From an uncultured Bryobacteraceae bacterium (lineage in GTDB: Bacteria; Acidobacteriota; Terriglobia; Bryobacterales; Bryobacteraceae): a DNA stretch of 64,000 bases. Positions 8,373 to 20,733 of this stretch are shown here, piece after piece. A program made the translations under genes and the position numbers. A model generated the notes under the pieces. The model made no database searches. It was not told where the DNA came from and saw only the letters and a program-made list of their open reading frames with translations. How positions within the stretch are numbered: position 1 is the stretch's first letter; each line of letters begins with the position of its first letter. The DNA lies in the NCBI GenBank assembly GCA_937920635.1, contig CAKZUE010000036.1, positions 1 through 64,000 on the forward strand. Direction: 5' to 3'.

Positions 8373-8843
8373 ATGACCGGCCTGGAAGCGTTGCTGGACT
8401 GGTTCGCCGCCGGCAGGGAGGCGGTTGAGGAAAGCGATCGCAGCGCGGTGCTGGACGCGCGGCTGCGGGCGCTGCCGCGGGAAGAGATTTTTCTGTACGT
8501 GAAGCCCATCGACAACACGCAGGTGCGCTGCGTGGCGCGGCGGGCCGAATGGGCGCCCGGCGCCGTGACGGCGGCGGTATTCCTGGTGGCCGCGCTGTGC
8601 ATCATCACGGCGATCGTGCCCTCGACGACGATCCTGGCGATCAACCACCGGATCGAGAGCCTGAAGGAACAGAAGGCCTTCGAATTGAACGAGCTGCGCC
8701 GCCTGCGGAGCGAGAAGGCGGAGCTGAGCAGCGCCGAGAAGCTGGAGCAGTACGCGGGCGAGCGGTTCATCGCGCCGCCGGCCAAAGCAATGGTCTATGC
8801 GCCGCCCGCCAAGAGCACTGTCGCGTCGCTGGGCGCGCGTTGA
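8373..8843 (+). CDS. ftsL: FtsL-like cell division protein
   Basis: This is a bitopic membrane protein of 156 residues in the position always occupied by ftsL. It has a cytoplasmic N-terminal region of about 60 residues, one transmembrane segment at roughly residues 62-85 and a short heptad-like coiled coil (about 90-125, IESLKEQKAFELNELRRLRS). FtsL normally complexes with FtsB and FtsQ at the septum. Sequence conservation in the family is low, so the call rests on topology and context. The cytoplasmic part is longer than in E. coli FtsL. Confidence 0.75.
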   Translation: MTGLEALLDWFAAGREAVEESDRSAVLDARLRALPREEIFLYVKPIDNTQVRCVARRAEWAPGAVTAAVFLVAALCIITAIVPSTTILAINHRIESLKEQKAFELNELRRLRSEKAELSSAEKLEQYAGERFIAPPAKAMVYAPPAKSTVASLGAR

Positions 8844-8896
8844 AGCGCGCCGGGCGCGGGGGTGCGGGCGGGCCGGGCGGCTGGGGCGTCAGGGCG

Positions 8897-10935
8897 ATGA
8901 ATCAGAGGCAGCAGAAACTGGGTTCGGACCGGCGGGCAGTGATCGCCGCCGCCGTCCTGATGGGCCTGGCCCTGGCCGTTGTCGTCAAGCTGCTGGAATT
9001 CCAGGTGCTGAAGCATGACTATTACGCCGAGCGCGGCCGCCGGCAGCACCTGCGCGACGTGCGCCTGCCCGCGCTGCGCGGCGAGGTGCTGGCGCGCGAC
9101 TCCCATCCGCTGGCCATCAGCATCCGCACCGAATCCGCTGTCGTCAATCCACAACAGATCCGCGATCCCGAATTCTTCGCCCGCGTGGTAGCCCCGGCGC
9201 TGGGCAAGAAGCCGGAAGAGCTGTCCGGTCCTCTCATCAGCAAGAAACAGGCCGGCGGGCCGGGCGCCTCGTTTCACATCGTGGCGCGGCACCTGACGAA
9301 GGAGCAGCGGGAGCGGCTGGTGCCGTTGCAGCGCACCTTCCCCATCCACATCCTGCCCGACGCGCGCCGCGATTATCCGAGCGGCGTCACCGGCGCCCAT
9401 GTGGTGGGCGCGATTGATGCGGAAGGCGACGGCAACGCCGGCGTGGAGCAGAAGCTGAACGAAGAGCTGAAGGGACGCGACGGACTGATCCAGGTTCTGG
9501 CCGGATCGCGGCAGGACCGCTTCATCACCTGGACCAAGCGCGACAGCCTGCCGGGCGTCAACGTGACGCTGGCGATCGACCGCGTGATCCAGCACAGCGC
9601 GGAGCGTTTCCTCCGGGAAGGGATCGAGCAGGCCGGCGCGGAGAGCGGCACGGTGGTGGTCCTGGATCCGCGCAACGGCGAAATCCTGGCGCTGGCCAAC
9701 TATCCCACGTTCGATCCGAGGCGGGAGCGGCCCACGCCGGCGGAAGCGGCGGCGCGGCACACCAACATCGCCGTGCAGATCCCCTGCGAGCCGGGCTCGG
9801 TGATGAAGATGATCACCGTCACCATGGGGATCGACTCCGGCCTCTTCCGCCCGGAAACGCCCATTTACTGTGAAAACGGCGCGTTCCCGCGTCCGGGACG
9901 CCGCGCCATCCACGACGTGCACCGCTACGGCACGCTGGATGTGAGCGGCGTGCTGATCAAAAGCAGCAACATCGGGGTGGCCAAGATCAGCCTCGCCGCC
10001 GGACCGCAACGGCTGTACGAGTATCTGAAGCGGTTCGGCATCGGCGACCGCACCGGCGTCGAGCTGCCCGCCGAATCGCGCGGCATCCTGCGGCCGCAGG
10101 CCTGCCGCGACAGCCGCGACCGCAATTGCTGGACGCCCGCCTCGCACGAGTACATCGCCTTCGGACACGAGGTCAGCGCCACCGCGGTGCAACTGGCGCG
10201 CGCCGTGGCGGTGATCGCCAACGGCGGGCTGCTGGTGCAGCCGCATCTCGTGATCGCCAAGAGCCGCCCCACACCAGATGGCCGCGAGGTTCCGCTGCCG
10301 GTGGAAATCGCGCCGCCCAAGCGCGTGCTGCGCCCGGAGACGGCGATCACGATGCGCCGCATCATGGAGCGCGTCGTGCTGGAAGGCACCGGCAAGGCGG
10401 CGGCCATCCCCGGCTACTCGGCCGGGGGCAAGACGGGCTCGGCGGAGATCTTTGAAGACGGCCGCTGGCTGAACCGCCACAACTCCTCCTTCATCGGCTT
10501 CGCTCCAGTGGCCAATCCGCGGATCGTCGTGGTGGTGACGCTGAACCGCACGCCCAAGCTGGGCGGCGTGTCGGCAGCGCCTGTGTTCCGAAAAGTGGCC
10601 GAGACGGCCTTGCGCGTTCTCCATGTGCCGATGGACAGGCCGGAGACGCTGCCGGAAGTGAGAGCCCCGCAGCCGAAGCCGGAAAAGCCCCCGGTGCTGC
10701 TCGCCTCGGCCGAAAAGCCGGCGCCGCCGCAGGAGCCGCCCGCCACCCCGGCGCTGGTGGGCCCCCGGGTGCCCGATTTCCGGGGCCGCCCGCTGGTGGC
10801 GGTGCTGCGGGAGGCCGCCTCGCTGGGCCTGCCCGTGGAGACGCTGGGACGCGGCGTGGCGCGCGAGCAGTCGCCTCCGCCGGGCACGGTGCTGGCGCCG
10901 GGCATGCGCGTCCAGGTGCGCTTCGGATTGACGCC

Positions 10936-10939
<4 letters not shown>
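8897..10939 (+). CDS. ftsI: Septal peptidoglycan transpeptidase (PBP, FtsI/SpoVD type with PASTA domain)
   Basis: This transpeptidase crosslinks septal peptidoglycan in the periplasm. From the ATG at 8897 it has 680 residues: a transmembrane anchor (about 14-33), a PBP dimer domain (about 50-190), the transpeptidase domain and one C-terminal PASTA domain (about 618-680). The active-site motifs are intact: SVMK with Ser301, SSN at 356-358 and KTG at 512-514. A Pro/Glu-rich linker separates catalytic and PASTA domains. A TTG at 8840 is an alternative start but would only add a Gly/Arg-rich tail. The gene overlaps murE by 4 nt (ATGA). Confidence 0.95.
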
Positions 10940-12422
<1,483 letters not shown>

Positions 12423-12426
<4 letters not shown>

Positions 12427-13742
12427 GGCTCCAGGTGGCCGGCCGGGTGTGCACTTCGGTGAGCGTGGACACGCGCACGCTGGAGCCGGGCGCGCTGTTC
12501 GTGGCGCTCAAAGGACCCAACCACGACGGCCACGATTACGTGGCGGCGGCCTTCGAAAAAGGCGCCGCGGCGGCCGTGGTGGAGCGGCCCGTTGAAGCGG
12601 CTGGAGCGCTGCACATCGTGCCCTCCGCGCTGGACTGGCTCCAGCAGACGGCCGCGGAAATGCGCCGCCGCTGGGACGGGCTGGCAGTGGGCATCACCGG
12701 CAGCGCCGGCAAGACCACCACCAAAGAGGCCGTCGCCGCCGTGCTCTCCCGCCGGCTGCGCACCGGCAAGACGCAGGGCAACTACAACAACCACATTGGC
12801 GTGCCGCTGACGGTGCTCAACCTGCCCGACGACGCCGAAGCGGCGGCCATCGAAATCGGCATGAACCACGCGGGCGAGATCCGCCGCCTGTGCGAGATCG
12901 CGCAGCCGCGCATCGGCGTGGTCACCAACGTGGGCACGGCCCACATCGAGAATCTCGGCTCGGTCGAGGCCATCGCCGCCGCCAAGCGGGAGCTCGTCGA
13001 ATCGCTGCCGCCGGACGGCGCGGCGGTGCTCAACGGCGACGACGCGCGCGTGCGCGCCATGGCGCAGGCTTTCTCCGGCCAAACGGTTTTCTACGGTTCC
13101 TCTCCCTTTGTTCCTTCCGAGGCACCCCACGTCCGGGCGTCGAACGTCGCGTATCTCTCCGGAGGCGTGCAGTTCGATGTCCCGGACGTGGGTTCTTTTT
13201 TCTGCCCGCTGGCCGGGAGAGCAGGACTGATGTCCGCGCTGGCGGCGCTGGCCGTGGCGCGGGCGCTGGGCTGGGATCTGGGAGAATGGAAAGAGACGAT
13301 CGCCCGCCTGGAAACAGTGCCGATGCGGCTCGAAAAGATCGAGCGCAACGGCATGGTGGTCTGGAATGACTGCTACAACTCGAACCCGGAAGCGGCCATG
13401 ATGATGCTGGACCTGCTGGCCGGGACGCGCGCCGCGCGCCGCATCGCCGTGCTCGGCGAGATGCTCGAGCTCGGCCCGTGGAGCGCGGAGCTGCACCGCG
13501 AAGTGGGCCGCTACGCCGCCGGGCGCGGGCTGGACTACCTGGTGGGCGTGCGCGGCGAGGCGCGGCGGATGGTGGAAGAAGCCGCGGCGGCAGGCATGGG
13601 GCGCGAGCGCACGGCGTTCTTCGACGATCCCGCCGAAGCGGGAGCATACGTGAAGGCCCTGGCGCGCGAGGGCGACGCCCTGCTGTTCAAGGGCTCGCGC
13701 GGCGTCCGCATGGAGAAGGCGCTGGAGGCGCTGCTGGGCTAG
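12423..13742 (+). CDS. murF: UDP-MurNAc-tripeptide:D-Ala-D-Ala ligase
   Basis: MurF attaches D-Ala-D-Ala to complete the UDP-MurNAc pentapeptide. The 439-residue product has the P-loop ITGSAGKTTTKE, then GNYNNHIGVPLTVL and NDCYNSNPEA, all family hallmarks. The ATG at 12423 overlaps the murE stop (ATGA). The D-Ala-D-Ala ligase gene (ddl) that makes its substrate is not in this cluster. Confidence 0.95.
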
Positions 13743-13744
13743 CC

Positions 13745-14878
<1,134 letters not shown>

Positions 14879-14880
14879 GC

Positions 14881-16200
14881 ATGGACGTGCGCGGCAGGAA
14901 AATCACGGTCTTCGGCATGGGCGCCTCCGGCGTGGCGGTGCTCGAACTGCTGCGCCGGCATGGCGCCGTGGTACGCGCCTCCGACGTGAAGGCGCGCGAA
15001 TCGCTGCCGCCGTTTGACGCGCCGTTCGTTCCCCAATCTCCGGCGGCGCTCGAAGACTGCGACATCGCTGTGCTGAGCCCCGGCGTGCCGCCGGACCTGC
15101 CTCTCTTCCAGGAAGCCGCGCGCCGCGGCGTGCGCGTGGTGGGAGACGTGGAAGCGGCGTCGTGGTTCCTGCAAGGTCCGGTGCTCGGCATTACCGGCTC
15201 CAACGGCAAGACCACCACCACGGCGCTCACGGGCCATCTGCTCCGCACAGCCGGCATCGCCTGCCAGGTGGGCGGCAACATCGGCCGCCCGCTGGCAACC
15301 ATGGTGGCCGGGTCAAGACCGGATCAGTGGAATGTGCTGGAGCTGTCCAGCTTCCAGTTGGAAACGTCGCACACGCTGCGCGTGCGCATCGCCGCCGTGC
15401 TCAACATCACGCAGAACCATCTGGACCGCCACCACACGATCGAGAACTACGCCGCCGCCAAGGCGCGCATTCTGGCCTGCCAGCAGCCGGAAGACCACGC
15501 CGTGCTGAACGCGGAAAATGCCGCCACTGCGGCTTTGGCCGCGCAGGCGCGGGGCCGCGTGTGGTGGTTCTGCGCCGGCGGCGCGCGCCGTCCGGGCTTC
15601 TGGCAGGAGAACGGGACATTGCTCGCCGATGGCGAGCCCTTCATGGAAGCCGCCGAAATCCCGCTGCGCGGGCGGCACAATCTGGAAAACGTCCTGGCGG
15701 CCGCCTGCTGCGCTCATCTGGCGGGCGCTCCGCTCGAAGCCATCCGCAACGGCGTGCGGTCGTTTGAGGGCGTCGAGCACCGCATCGAGTTCGTGCGCGA
15801 ACTGGACGGCGTGCGCTTCTACAACGACTCGAAGGCGACCAGCGTCGACGCCACGCGCAAAGCGCTGGAGTCTTTCGACGGCAATCTGTGGGTGATCCTC
15901 GGCGGCAAGGACAAGGGCAGCGACTACCGCGAGCTGCGGGAGCTGCTCTCCCGCCGCGCCCGCGCCGCGCTGCTGATCGGCGCCGCGGCTCCCATCATCG
16001 CCTCGCACCTGGAAGGCGCGCTGCCCCTGATTCCGTGCGGCGATCTGCGCACCGCGGTGGAGACGGCGTGGCGCCGCGCCGAACCCGGCGACACGGTGCT
16101 GCTGGCGCCGGCGTGCGCCAGCTTCGATCAGTTCAGCGGGTACGAGGAGCGGGGCCGGGTGTTCAAGTCGCTGGTGCAGGCGCTGGAGAGCCGCCGATGA
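14881..16200 (+). CDS. murD: UDP-MurNAc-L-alanine:D-glutamate ligase
   Basis: MurD adds D-Glu to UDP-MurNAc-L-Ala. The 439-residue product has an N-terminal Rossmann-like start (VFGMGASGVAVLELL), the P-loop ITGSNGKTTTT, ELSSFQLE and NHLDRHHT, and the conserved YNDSKAT and ILGGKDKG in the C-terminal domain. It starts 2 nt after mraY and overlaps ftsW by 4 nt. Confidence 0.96.
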   Translation: MDVRGRKITVFGMGASGVAVLELLRRHGAVVRASDVKARESLPPFDAPFVPQSPAALEDCDIAVLSPGVPPDLPLFQEAARRGVRVVGDVEAASWFLQGPVLGITGSNGKTTTTALTGHLLRTAGIACQVGGNIGRPLATMVAGSRPDQWNVLELSSFQLETSHTLRVRIAAVLNITQNHLDRHHTIENYAAAKARILACQQPEDHAVLNAENAATAALAAQARGRVWWFCAGGARRPGFWQENGTLLADGEPFMEAAEIPLRGRHNLENVLAAACCAHLAGAPLEAIRNGVRSFEGVEHRIEFVRELDGVRFYNDSKATSVDATRKALESFDGNLWVILGGKDKGSDYRELRELLSRRARAALLIGAAAPIIASHLEGALPLIPCGDLRTAVETAWRRAEPGDTVLLAPACASFDQFSGYEERGRVFKSLVQALESRR

Positions 16201-17354
16201 ACAACACGATCCGCGTGCGCACGGACTGGTGGCTGCTGTCGGCGGCTCTGGCGCTGGTGTCGTTCGGCCTGGTCATGGTGTACAGCGCCTCGGCGGTATC
16301 GGCCGAGGTCTATTTCGGCAAGCACAGCTGGGACTTCGCCGTGCGGCAGTTGGCGGCGGCGGTGGCAGGGGTGGCGCTGATGCTGTGGCTGAAGGCCGCC
16401 GATTACCGGCAACTGCGCCGCGGCGCGGCGGTGATCGTGCCGTTGTGTCTCATCCTGATTCTTCTGCTGGTGGCTGTGGTCACCGACGGACGCGCCCACC
16501 GCTGGATCCGGCTGCCCGGTCTGGGGCAGCTCCAGCCGAGCGAGTTTGCCAAGCCGGTCATCGTGCTCTACCTGGCGTGGTTCGTCGCCTGGCGCGGCAA
16601 AGACATCAACAGCCGGTATTCCATTGTTCCGACGGTGCTCGTCGTCGGCCTGACGACGCTGCTGATCGGCTTCGGCGATCTCGGCACGGCGCTGGTGGTG
16701 CTGGCGCCCGCGCTGGTGGTCTACTCCGTGGCAGGCATCCACCGCCGGCACTTTCTCGTCGCGCTGGGCTGCGCCGTACTGGTGATGACGGGCTTCATTC
16801 TGCAAAAGCCCTACCGGCTGCTGCGGATCACGTCGTTCGTCGGACTCACGGAAGAAAGGATCTCGGCGGATCCCTCGCTGCAATGGCTGGCGGTGCGCAT
16901 GGCGTCGTCGGGCGCGGCGAGGGACACCGACTATCAGGCGCGGCAGTCGCGCATCGCCATCGGCAGCGGCGGGCTCACCGGCGTGGGGCTGGGCCAGTCG
17001 AACCAGAAGCTCGGGTTCCTGCCCGAGGCGCACACGGACTTCATCTTCGGCGTCATTGGAGAAGAGACGGGGCTGGCCGGATGCCTGGCGCTGCTGAGCG
17101 CGTACCTGGTGATCTTCTGGCGCGGGTGGCGCGCCTGGTTTCTGACCGAAGACACCTTCGGCCGCTATCTGGCGCTGGGCGCGGCCACCGTGGTGGTGAC
17201 GCAGGCGCTGGCCAACATGCTGGTGGCGCTGAATGCGGTCCCCACCAAGGGCATCCCCCTGCCCCTGGTCAGCTATGGCGGCAGCGCCATGGTGGGCACG
17301 TCGCTTACCCTGGGGCTGCTGATGAGCGTGGGCGACCGGGTGCCGGAGCAGTGA
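16197..17354 (+). CDS. ftsW: SEDS peptidoglycan polymerase FtsW
   Basis: FtsW polymerises glycan strands at the septum together with the FtsI-type PBP. The 385-residue membrane protein has about ten hydrophobic segments. It carries SEDS signatures such as YSASAVSAEVYFG, HRWIRLPGLGQLQPSEFAK, the HTDFIFGVIGEE loop and the C-terminal PLVSYGGSAMV. The ATG at 16197 overlaps the murD stop. The order murD-ftsW-murG is the standard dcw order. Confidence 0.95.
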   Translation: MNNTIRVRTDWWLLSAALALVSFGLVMVYSASAVSAEVYFGKHSWDFAVRQLAAAVAGVALMLWLKAADYRQLRRGAAVIVPLCLILILLLVAVVTDGRAHRWIRLPGLGQLQPSEFAKPVIVLYLAWFVAWRGKDINSRYSIVPTVLVVGLTTLLIGFGDLGTALVVLAPALVVYSVAGIHRRHFLVALGCAVLVMTGFILQKPYRLLRITSFVGLTEERISADPSLQWLAVRMASSGAARDTDYQARQSRIAIGSGGLTGVGLGQSNQKLGFLPEAHTDFIFGVIGEETGLAGCLALLSAYLVIFWRGWRAWFLTEDTFGRYLALGAATVVVTQALANMLVALNAVPTKGIPLPLVSYGGSAMVGTSLTLGLLMSVGDRVPEQ

Positions 17355-17364
17355 GGAGCCGCAG

Positions 17365-18468
17365 ATGCTGTTCGTCATGGCGGGCGGGGGAACGGGAGGC
17401 CATGTGATGCCCGCCATCGCCGTGGCGCAGGAACTCCGCCGGAAGGGGCACTCGTGCCTGTTTGTGGGCACGCGCGAGGGGCTGGAATCGAAGCTCGTGC
17501 CGCAGGCGGGTTTTCCGCTGGAGTGGATCCCCGCGGCGGGCTTCCAGAGGGCCGGGCTGCGCGGGCGCGCTTCCTCCATCGCGCGGCTGCCGCGCGCCTT
17601 GTGGCGCTGCCTGCGGCTGATGCGCGCGCTGCGTCCCGCGGCGGTGTTCTCGATGGGCGGCTATGTGGCCGCAGCTCCGGTGGCGGCGGCGCTGCTGCTG
17701 CGCATTCCGGTGGTGGTGATGGAGCCCAACGCCGTGCCGGGGCTCGTCAACCGGCTGGCGGCGCGGTTCGTAGAGAAGGCTCTGGTGGCGTTTGAAGACA
17801 CGGCGCGCTGGTTTCCGCCCGGAAGGGCGGAGGCAACCGGCGTGCCTGTGCGCGAGGCGTTTTTCGGCATCCAATGGCAGCCGCCGCGCGGCGTGTTGCG
17901 CGTGCTGGTCACCGGCGGCAGCCGGGGCGCGCGGGCGTTGAACCGCGCCGTCCGCGAGAGCCTTCCGCACTGGAAGGACGCCGGGCTGGCGGTAGAGATC
18001 ACCTTGCAGGCGGGCGCGGCCGAGGCCGATGCCCTGGAGCGCGAGTTCGCGTCTTCCGGCGTTGCCGCGCGCGCCGTGGCCTTTCTCGACGACATGCCCT
18101 CGGCTTACGCACAGGCTCATCTGGTGGTGAGCCGCGCCGGCGCGGGCGCGGCGGCCGAGCTCGCCGCCGCGGGCATGCCGTCGGTGCTGGTGCCGTTCCC
18201 CTGCGCGGCCGACGACCATCAGCTCCGCAACGCCGAGGCGATGCAGCGCGCCGGCGCAGCCGTCCTGATCGAGGAACGCGACCTCACTGGCCGGGTTCTG
18301 TTTGAAAAGCTGGCCCGGCTGGCCGCCGCGCCGGAAGAACTGGAGCGCATGAGCCGCGCGGCGCGCTGGCTCGCCCGCCCCGGCGCGGCGGGCCGCGCCG
18401 CCGAAGCGCTGCAGGCCGCCGCGCGGCCGCGCGGGGCCGCAGAAACTTCATTGACACAGGACGGATAG
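17365..18468 (+). CDS. murG: UDP-GlcNAc:lipid I N-acetylglucosaminyltransferase
   Basis: MurG converts lipid I to lipid II at the inner face of the membrane. The 367-residue GT28 protein opens MLFVMAGGGTGGHVMPAIAV with its glycine-rich loop, and has SMGGYVAAAP, TGGSRGARALN and SRAGAGAAAELAAAG, which bind the UDP-GlcNAc donor. A GAGGAG site precedes the ATG; the gap to ftsW is 10 nt. Confidence 0.95.
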   Translation: MLFVMAGGGTGGHVMPAIAVAQELRRKGHSCLFVGTREGLESKLVPQAGFPLEWIPAAGFQRAGLRGRASSIARLPRALWRCLRLMRALRPAAVFSMGGYVAAAPVAAALLLRIPVVVMEPNAVPGLVNRLAARFVEKALVAFEDTARWFPPGRAEATGVPVREAFFGIQWQPPRGVLRVLVTGGSRGARALNRAVRESLPHWKDAGLAVEITLQAGAAEADALEREFASSGVAARAVAFLDDMPSAYAQAHLVVSRAGAGAAAELAAAGMPSVLVPFPCAADDHQLRNAEAMQRAGAAVLIEERDLTGRVLFEKLARLAAAPEELERMSRAARWLARPGAAGRAAEALQAAARPRGAAETSLTQDG

Positions 18469-18490
18469 CCCTGAACAATAAAGAGGCAGA

Positions 18491-19903
18491 ATGTTTTTTC
18501 CGGCCCAACCTCTTCACTTCACCGGCATCGGCGGCATCGGCATGAGCGGGCTCGCCCTGCTGTGCCGCGCCCTGGGATGCGATGTCTCCGGGTCGGACCT
18601 GCGCTCGACGCCGCTCACCGCGCGGCTGTCTTCGCTCGGCATCCGCGTCTTCCAGGGCCATGCAGCGGAAAACGTGCCCGCGGAAGCGCGCGCTCTCATC
18701 GCCACCTCCGCCGTGGCGCCGGACAATCCGGAGGTCGCCGAAGCGCGCCGCCGCGGCATCCCCGTGGCCACGCGTGGCGAGCTGCTGGCCGAACTGATGC
18801 GGGCTTCGCGCGGCATCGCCGTCGCCGGCAGCCACGGCAAGACCACCACGGCGTCCATGCTGGGCTGCGCCGCGCTGGAGGCAGGACTGGACCCAACCAT
18901 CTATGTCGGCACGCTCGCGCCCTTCCTCGACGGCTGGAACGCGCGCCTGGGCGGCGAGCTGTTCATCGCCGAGAGCGACGAAAGCGACGGCTCTTTTCTG
19001 GAGCTCGCGCCCGAGTGCGCCGTCCTCACCAACATCGACCGCGAGCACCTCGATTACTGGAAATCGTTCGACGCCGCGCGCGAGGCGTTCCTGCGTTTCG
19101 CCAACCGCGTCTCGATCGGCGGCATCCTCGCTCTCTGCGCCGACGACGCGCACACGCGCGCGCTGCTGCCGCACGTGCGCCGCACGGCCCTCACCTACGG
19201 CCGTTCTGAAGATGCGCGGCTGCGCGTCGAGCACGAGGAGCTGGGCGGAGAGGGCAGCCGGTTCGAACTGGTCCTCGACGGACGTCCGCTGGGCGGCTTC
19301 ACGATCCACGTGCCGGGCGCGCACAACGTGTTGAACGCCGCCGCCTGCGCGGCCATTCTGCTGCACCTCGGGCTCAGCCCGGAGGCGGTCCGCGCGGGGC
19401 TGGCCGCCTACCGCGGCGCGGGGCGCCGGATGGAGTGGAAAGGCAGCGCCGCGGGCGTCACGGTGATCGATGACTACGGCCACCATCCAGCCGAGATCCG
19501 CGCCACGCTGGCCGCGTTGCGGCTGCGCGCCCCGCGCCGCCTGGTGGTGCTGTTCCAGCCGCACCGCTACACGCGCACGCGGCTGCTGTTCGACGAATTC
19601 CTGCACGCGTTCGGCGATGCCGACCGGGTGCTGATCACCGATATTTACGCCGCCTCGGAGCCGCCGCTGGAGGACGTCACGGCGGCGGCGCTCGCCGCAG
19701 CCATCACCGCCGCCGGCCACGGCGGCGTCCGCTATGCGGGCCCGTTGCCGGAGGCCGTGCGCATGGCCGCTGAGGAGTTGCGGGAGGGCGATCTTCTGGT
19801 CACGCTCGGCGCCGGCGACGTCACCGGCGCCGGACCGGCCGTGCTGGCCCTGTTGAAGGAGACGAGTCATGTCTCGCAGGAAGCGGGAAGACAACAGCGC
19901 TGA
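18491..19903 (+). CDS. murC: UDP-MurNAc:L-alanine ligase
   Basis: MurC adds L-Ala to UDP-MurNAc, the first stem-peptide residue. The 470-residue product has HFTGIGGIGMSGLA at the start, SGSDLR, the P-loop VAGSHGKTTTASML, AESDESDGSFL, and DDYGHHPAEIRATLAA in the C-terminal half. It starts 22 nt after murG. Its 3' end overlaps ftsQ by 35 nt, at the place where many bacteria carry murB and ddl. Confidence 0.95.
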   Translation: MFFPAQPLHFTGIGGIGMSGLALLCRALGCDVSGSDLRSTPLTARLSSLGIRVFQGHAAENVPAEARALIATSAVAPDNPEVAEARRRGIPVATRGELLAELMRASRGIAVAGSHGKTTTASMLGCAALEAGLDPTIYVGTLAPFLDGWNARLGGELFIAESDESDGSFLELAPECAVLTNIDREHLDYWKSFDAAREAFLRFANRVSIGGILALCADDAHTRALLPHVRRTALTYGRSEDARLRVEHEELGGEGSRFELVLDGRPLGGFTIHVPGAHNVLNAAACAAILLHLGLSPEAVRAGLAAYRGAGRRMEWKGSAAGVTVIDDYGHHPAEIRATLAALRLRAPRRLVVLFQPHRYTRTRLLFDEFLHAFGDADRVLITDIYAASEPPLEDVTAAALAAAITAAGHGGVRYAGPLPEAVRMAAEELREGDLLVTLGAGDVTGAGPAVLALLKETSHVSQEAGRQQR

Positions 19904-20729
19904 ATCCCCGGGGCGCTCGGCCGCCATCCTCCGCGGACTCCGCCTGGCCGGCTGGATCCTCGCCATCGCCGGCGCGGCCGGGGGCGCTGCGTTCTTCGTC
20001 TTCGAGTGGAACCGCTTCCTGTCGGGCGATCCGCGCTTCGTGCTGCCGTCCGAGGAGGGCGCCGAAGGAAGCCTCGTCATTGAAGGCGCCCGCCACGTTC
20101 CGCGCGCGGCCGTGCTGCGCGTCTTCGCCCCCGACCGCGGCCGCAGCGTGGCCGACATCGATCTCGAACGCCGCCGCCAGGAGTTGCGCCGGCTGGACTG
20201 GGTGCGCGACGCCGCCGTGCGGCGCATCTGGCCCAACCGCATTTTGGTGCGGATCGAGGAACGCGTGCCCGTCGCCCTGATCCAGGTGCCCGCGGGCATC
20301 AGCGGCCGCTTTGACGAGCCGCTGCGGATGCAGCCGGCGCTGATCGACGAAGAGGGCGTGATTCTGCCCGTGACGGGGCCCGTCCGGGGTTCGCCGCCGC
20401 TGTTGCTGGGCGTGCGGCGCGAGCAGGACGTCGAGGAGCGCGGGCGGCGCGTGCGCCTGATGCTGCGCATCCTGCGCGAGCTGGCCCCGGCCTCCGGCCG
20501 CATCCCCGAAGTGGATCTCACCGATCCGGAAAACGTGCGCGTCTCCTACCAGACGCCTCAACACCTGGTGGTGCTCGTGTTGGGCAACGAACGGTATCTC
20601 GACCGGCTGAACGTGTTCCTCAGCCATTACGAATCGATCCGGGACCGGCTCTCCCATCGCGCCGTGCTCGATCTGACAACGGAAGGCCGCATTACACTGG
20701 TGGAAGCTTCCTCGGAGGACAGCCGATAG
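19869..20729 (+). CDS. ftsQ: Cell division protein FtsQ (POTRA domain)
   Basis: FtsQ is a bitopic septal protein bridging FtsB/FtsL and the cytoplasmic division apparatus. The 286-residue protein has a basic N-terminus, one transmembrane helix (about 25-45), a POTRA domain (about 65-140, including LVIEGARHV and RIWPNRILVRIEERVPVA) and the beta-rich FtsQ domain. It overlaps the murC end by 35 nt and leaves 4 nt before ftsA, consistent with one transcript. Confidence 0.88.
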   Translation: MSRRKREDNSAESPGRSAAILRGLRLAGWILAIAGAAGGAAFFVFEWNRFLSGDPRFVLPSEEGAEGSLVIEGARHVPRAAVLRVFAPDRGRSVADIDLERRRQELRRLDWVRDAAVRRIWPNRILVRIEERVPVALIQVPAGISGRFDEPLRMQPALIDEEGVILPVTGPVRGSPPLLLGVRREQDVEERGRRVRLMLRILRELAPASGRIPEVDLTDPENVRVSYQTPQHLVVLVLGNERYLDRLNVFLSHYESIRDRLSHRAVLDLTTEGRITLVEASSEDSR

Positions 20730-20733
20730 AACC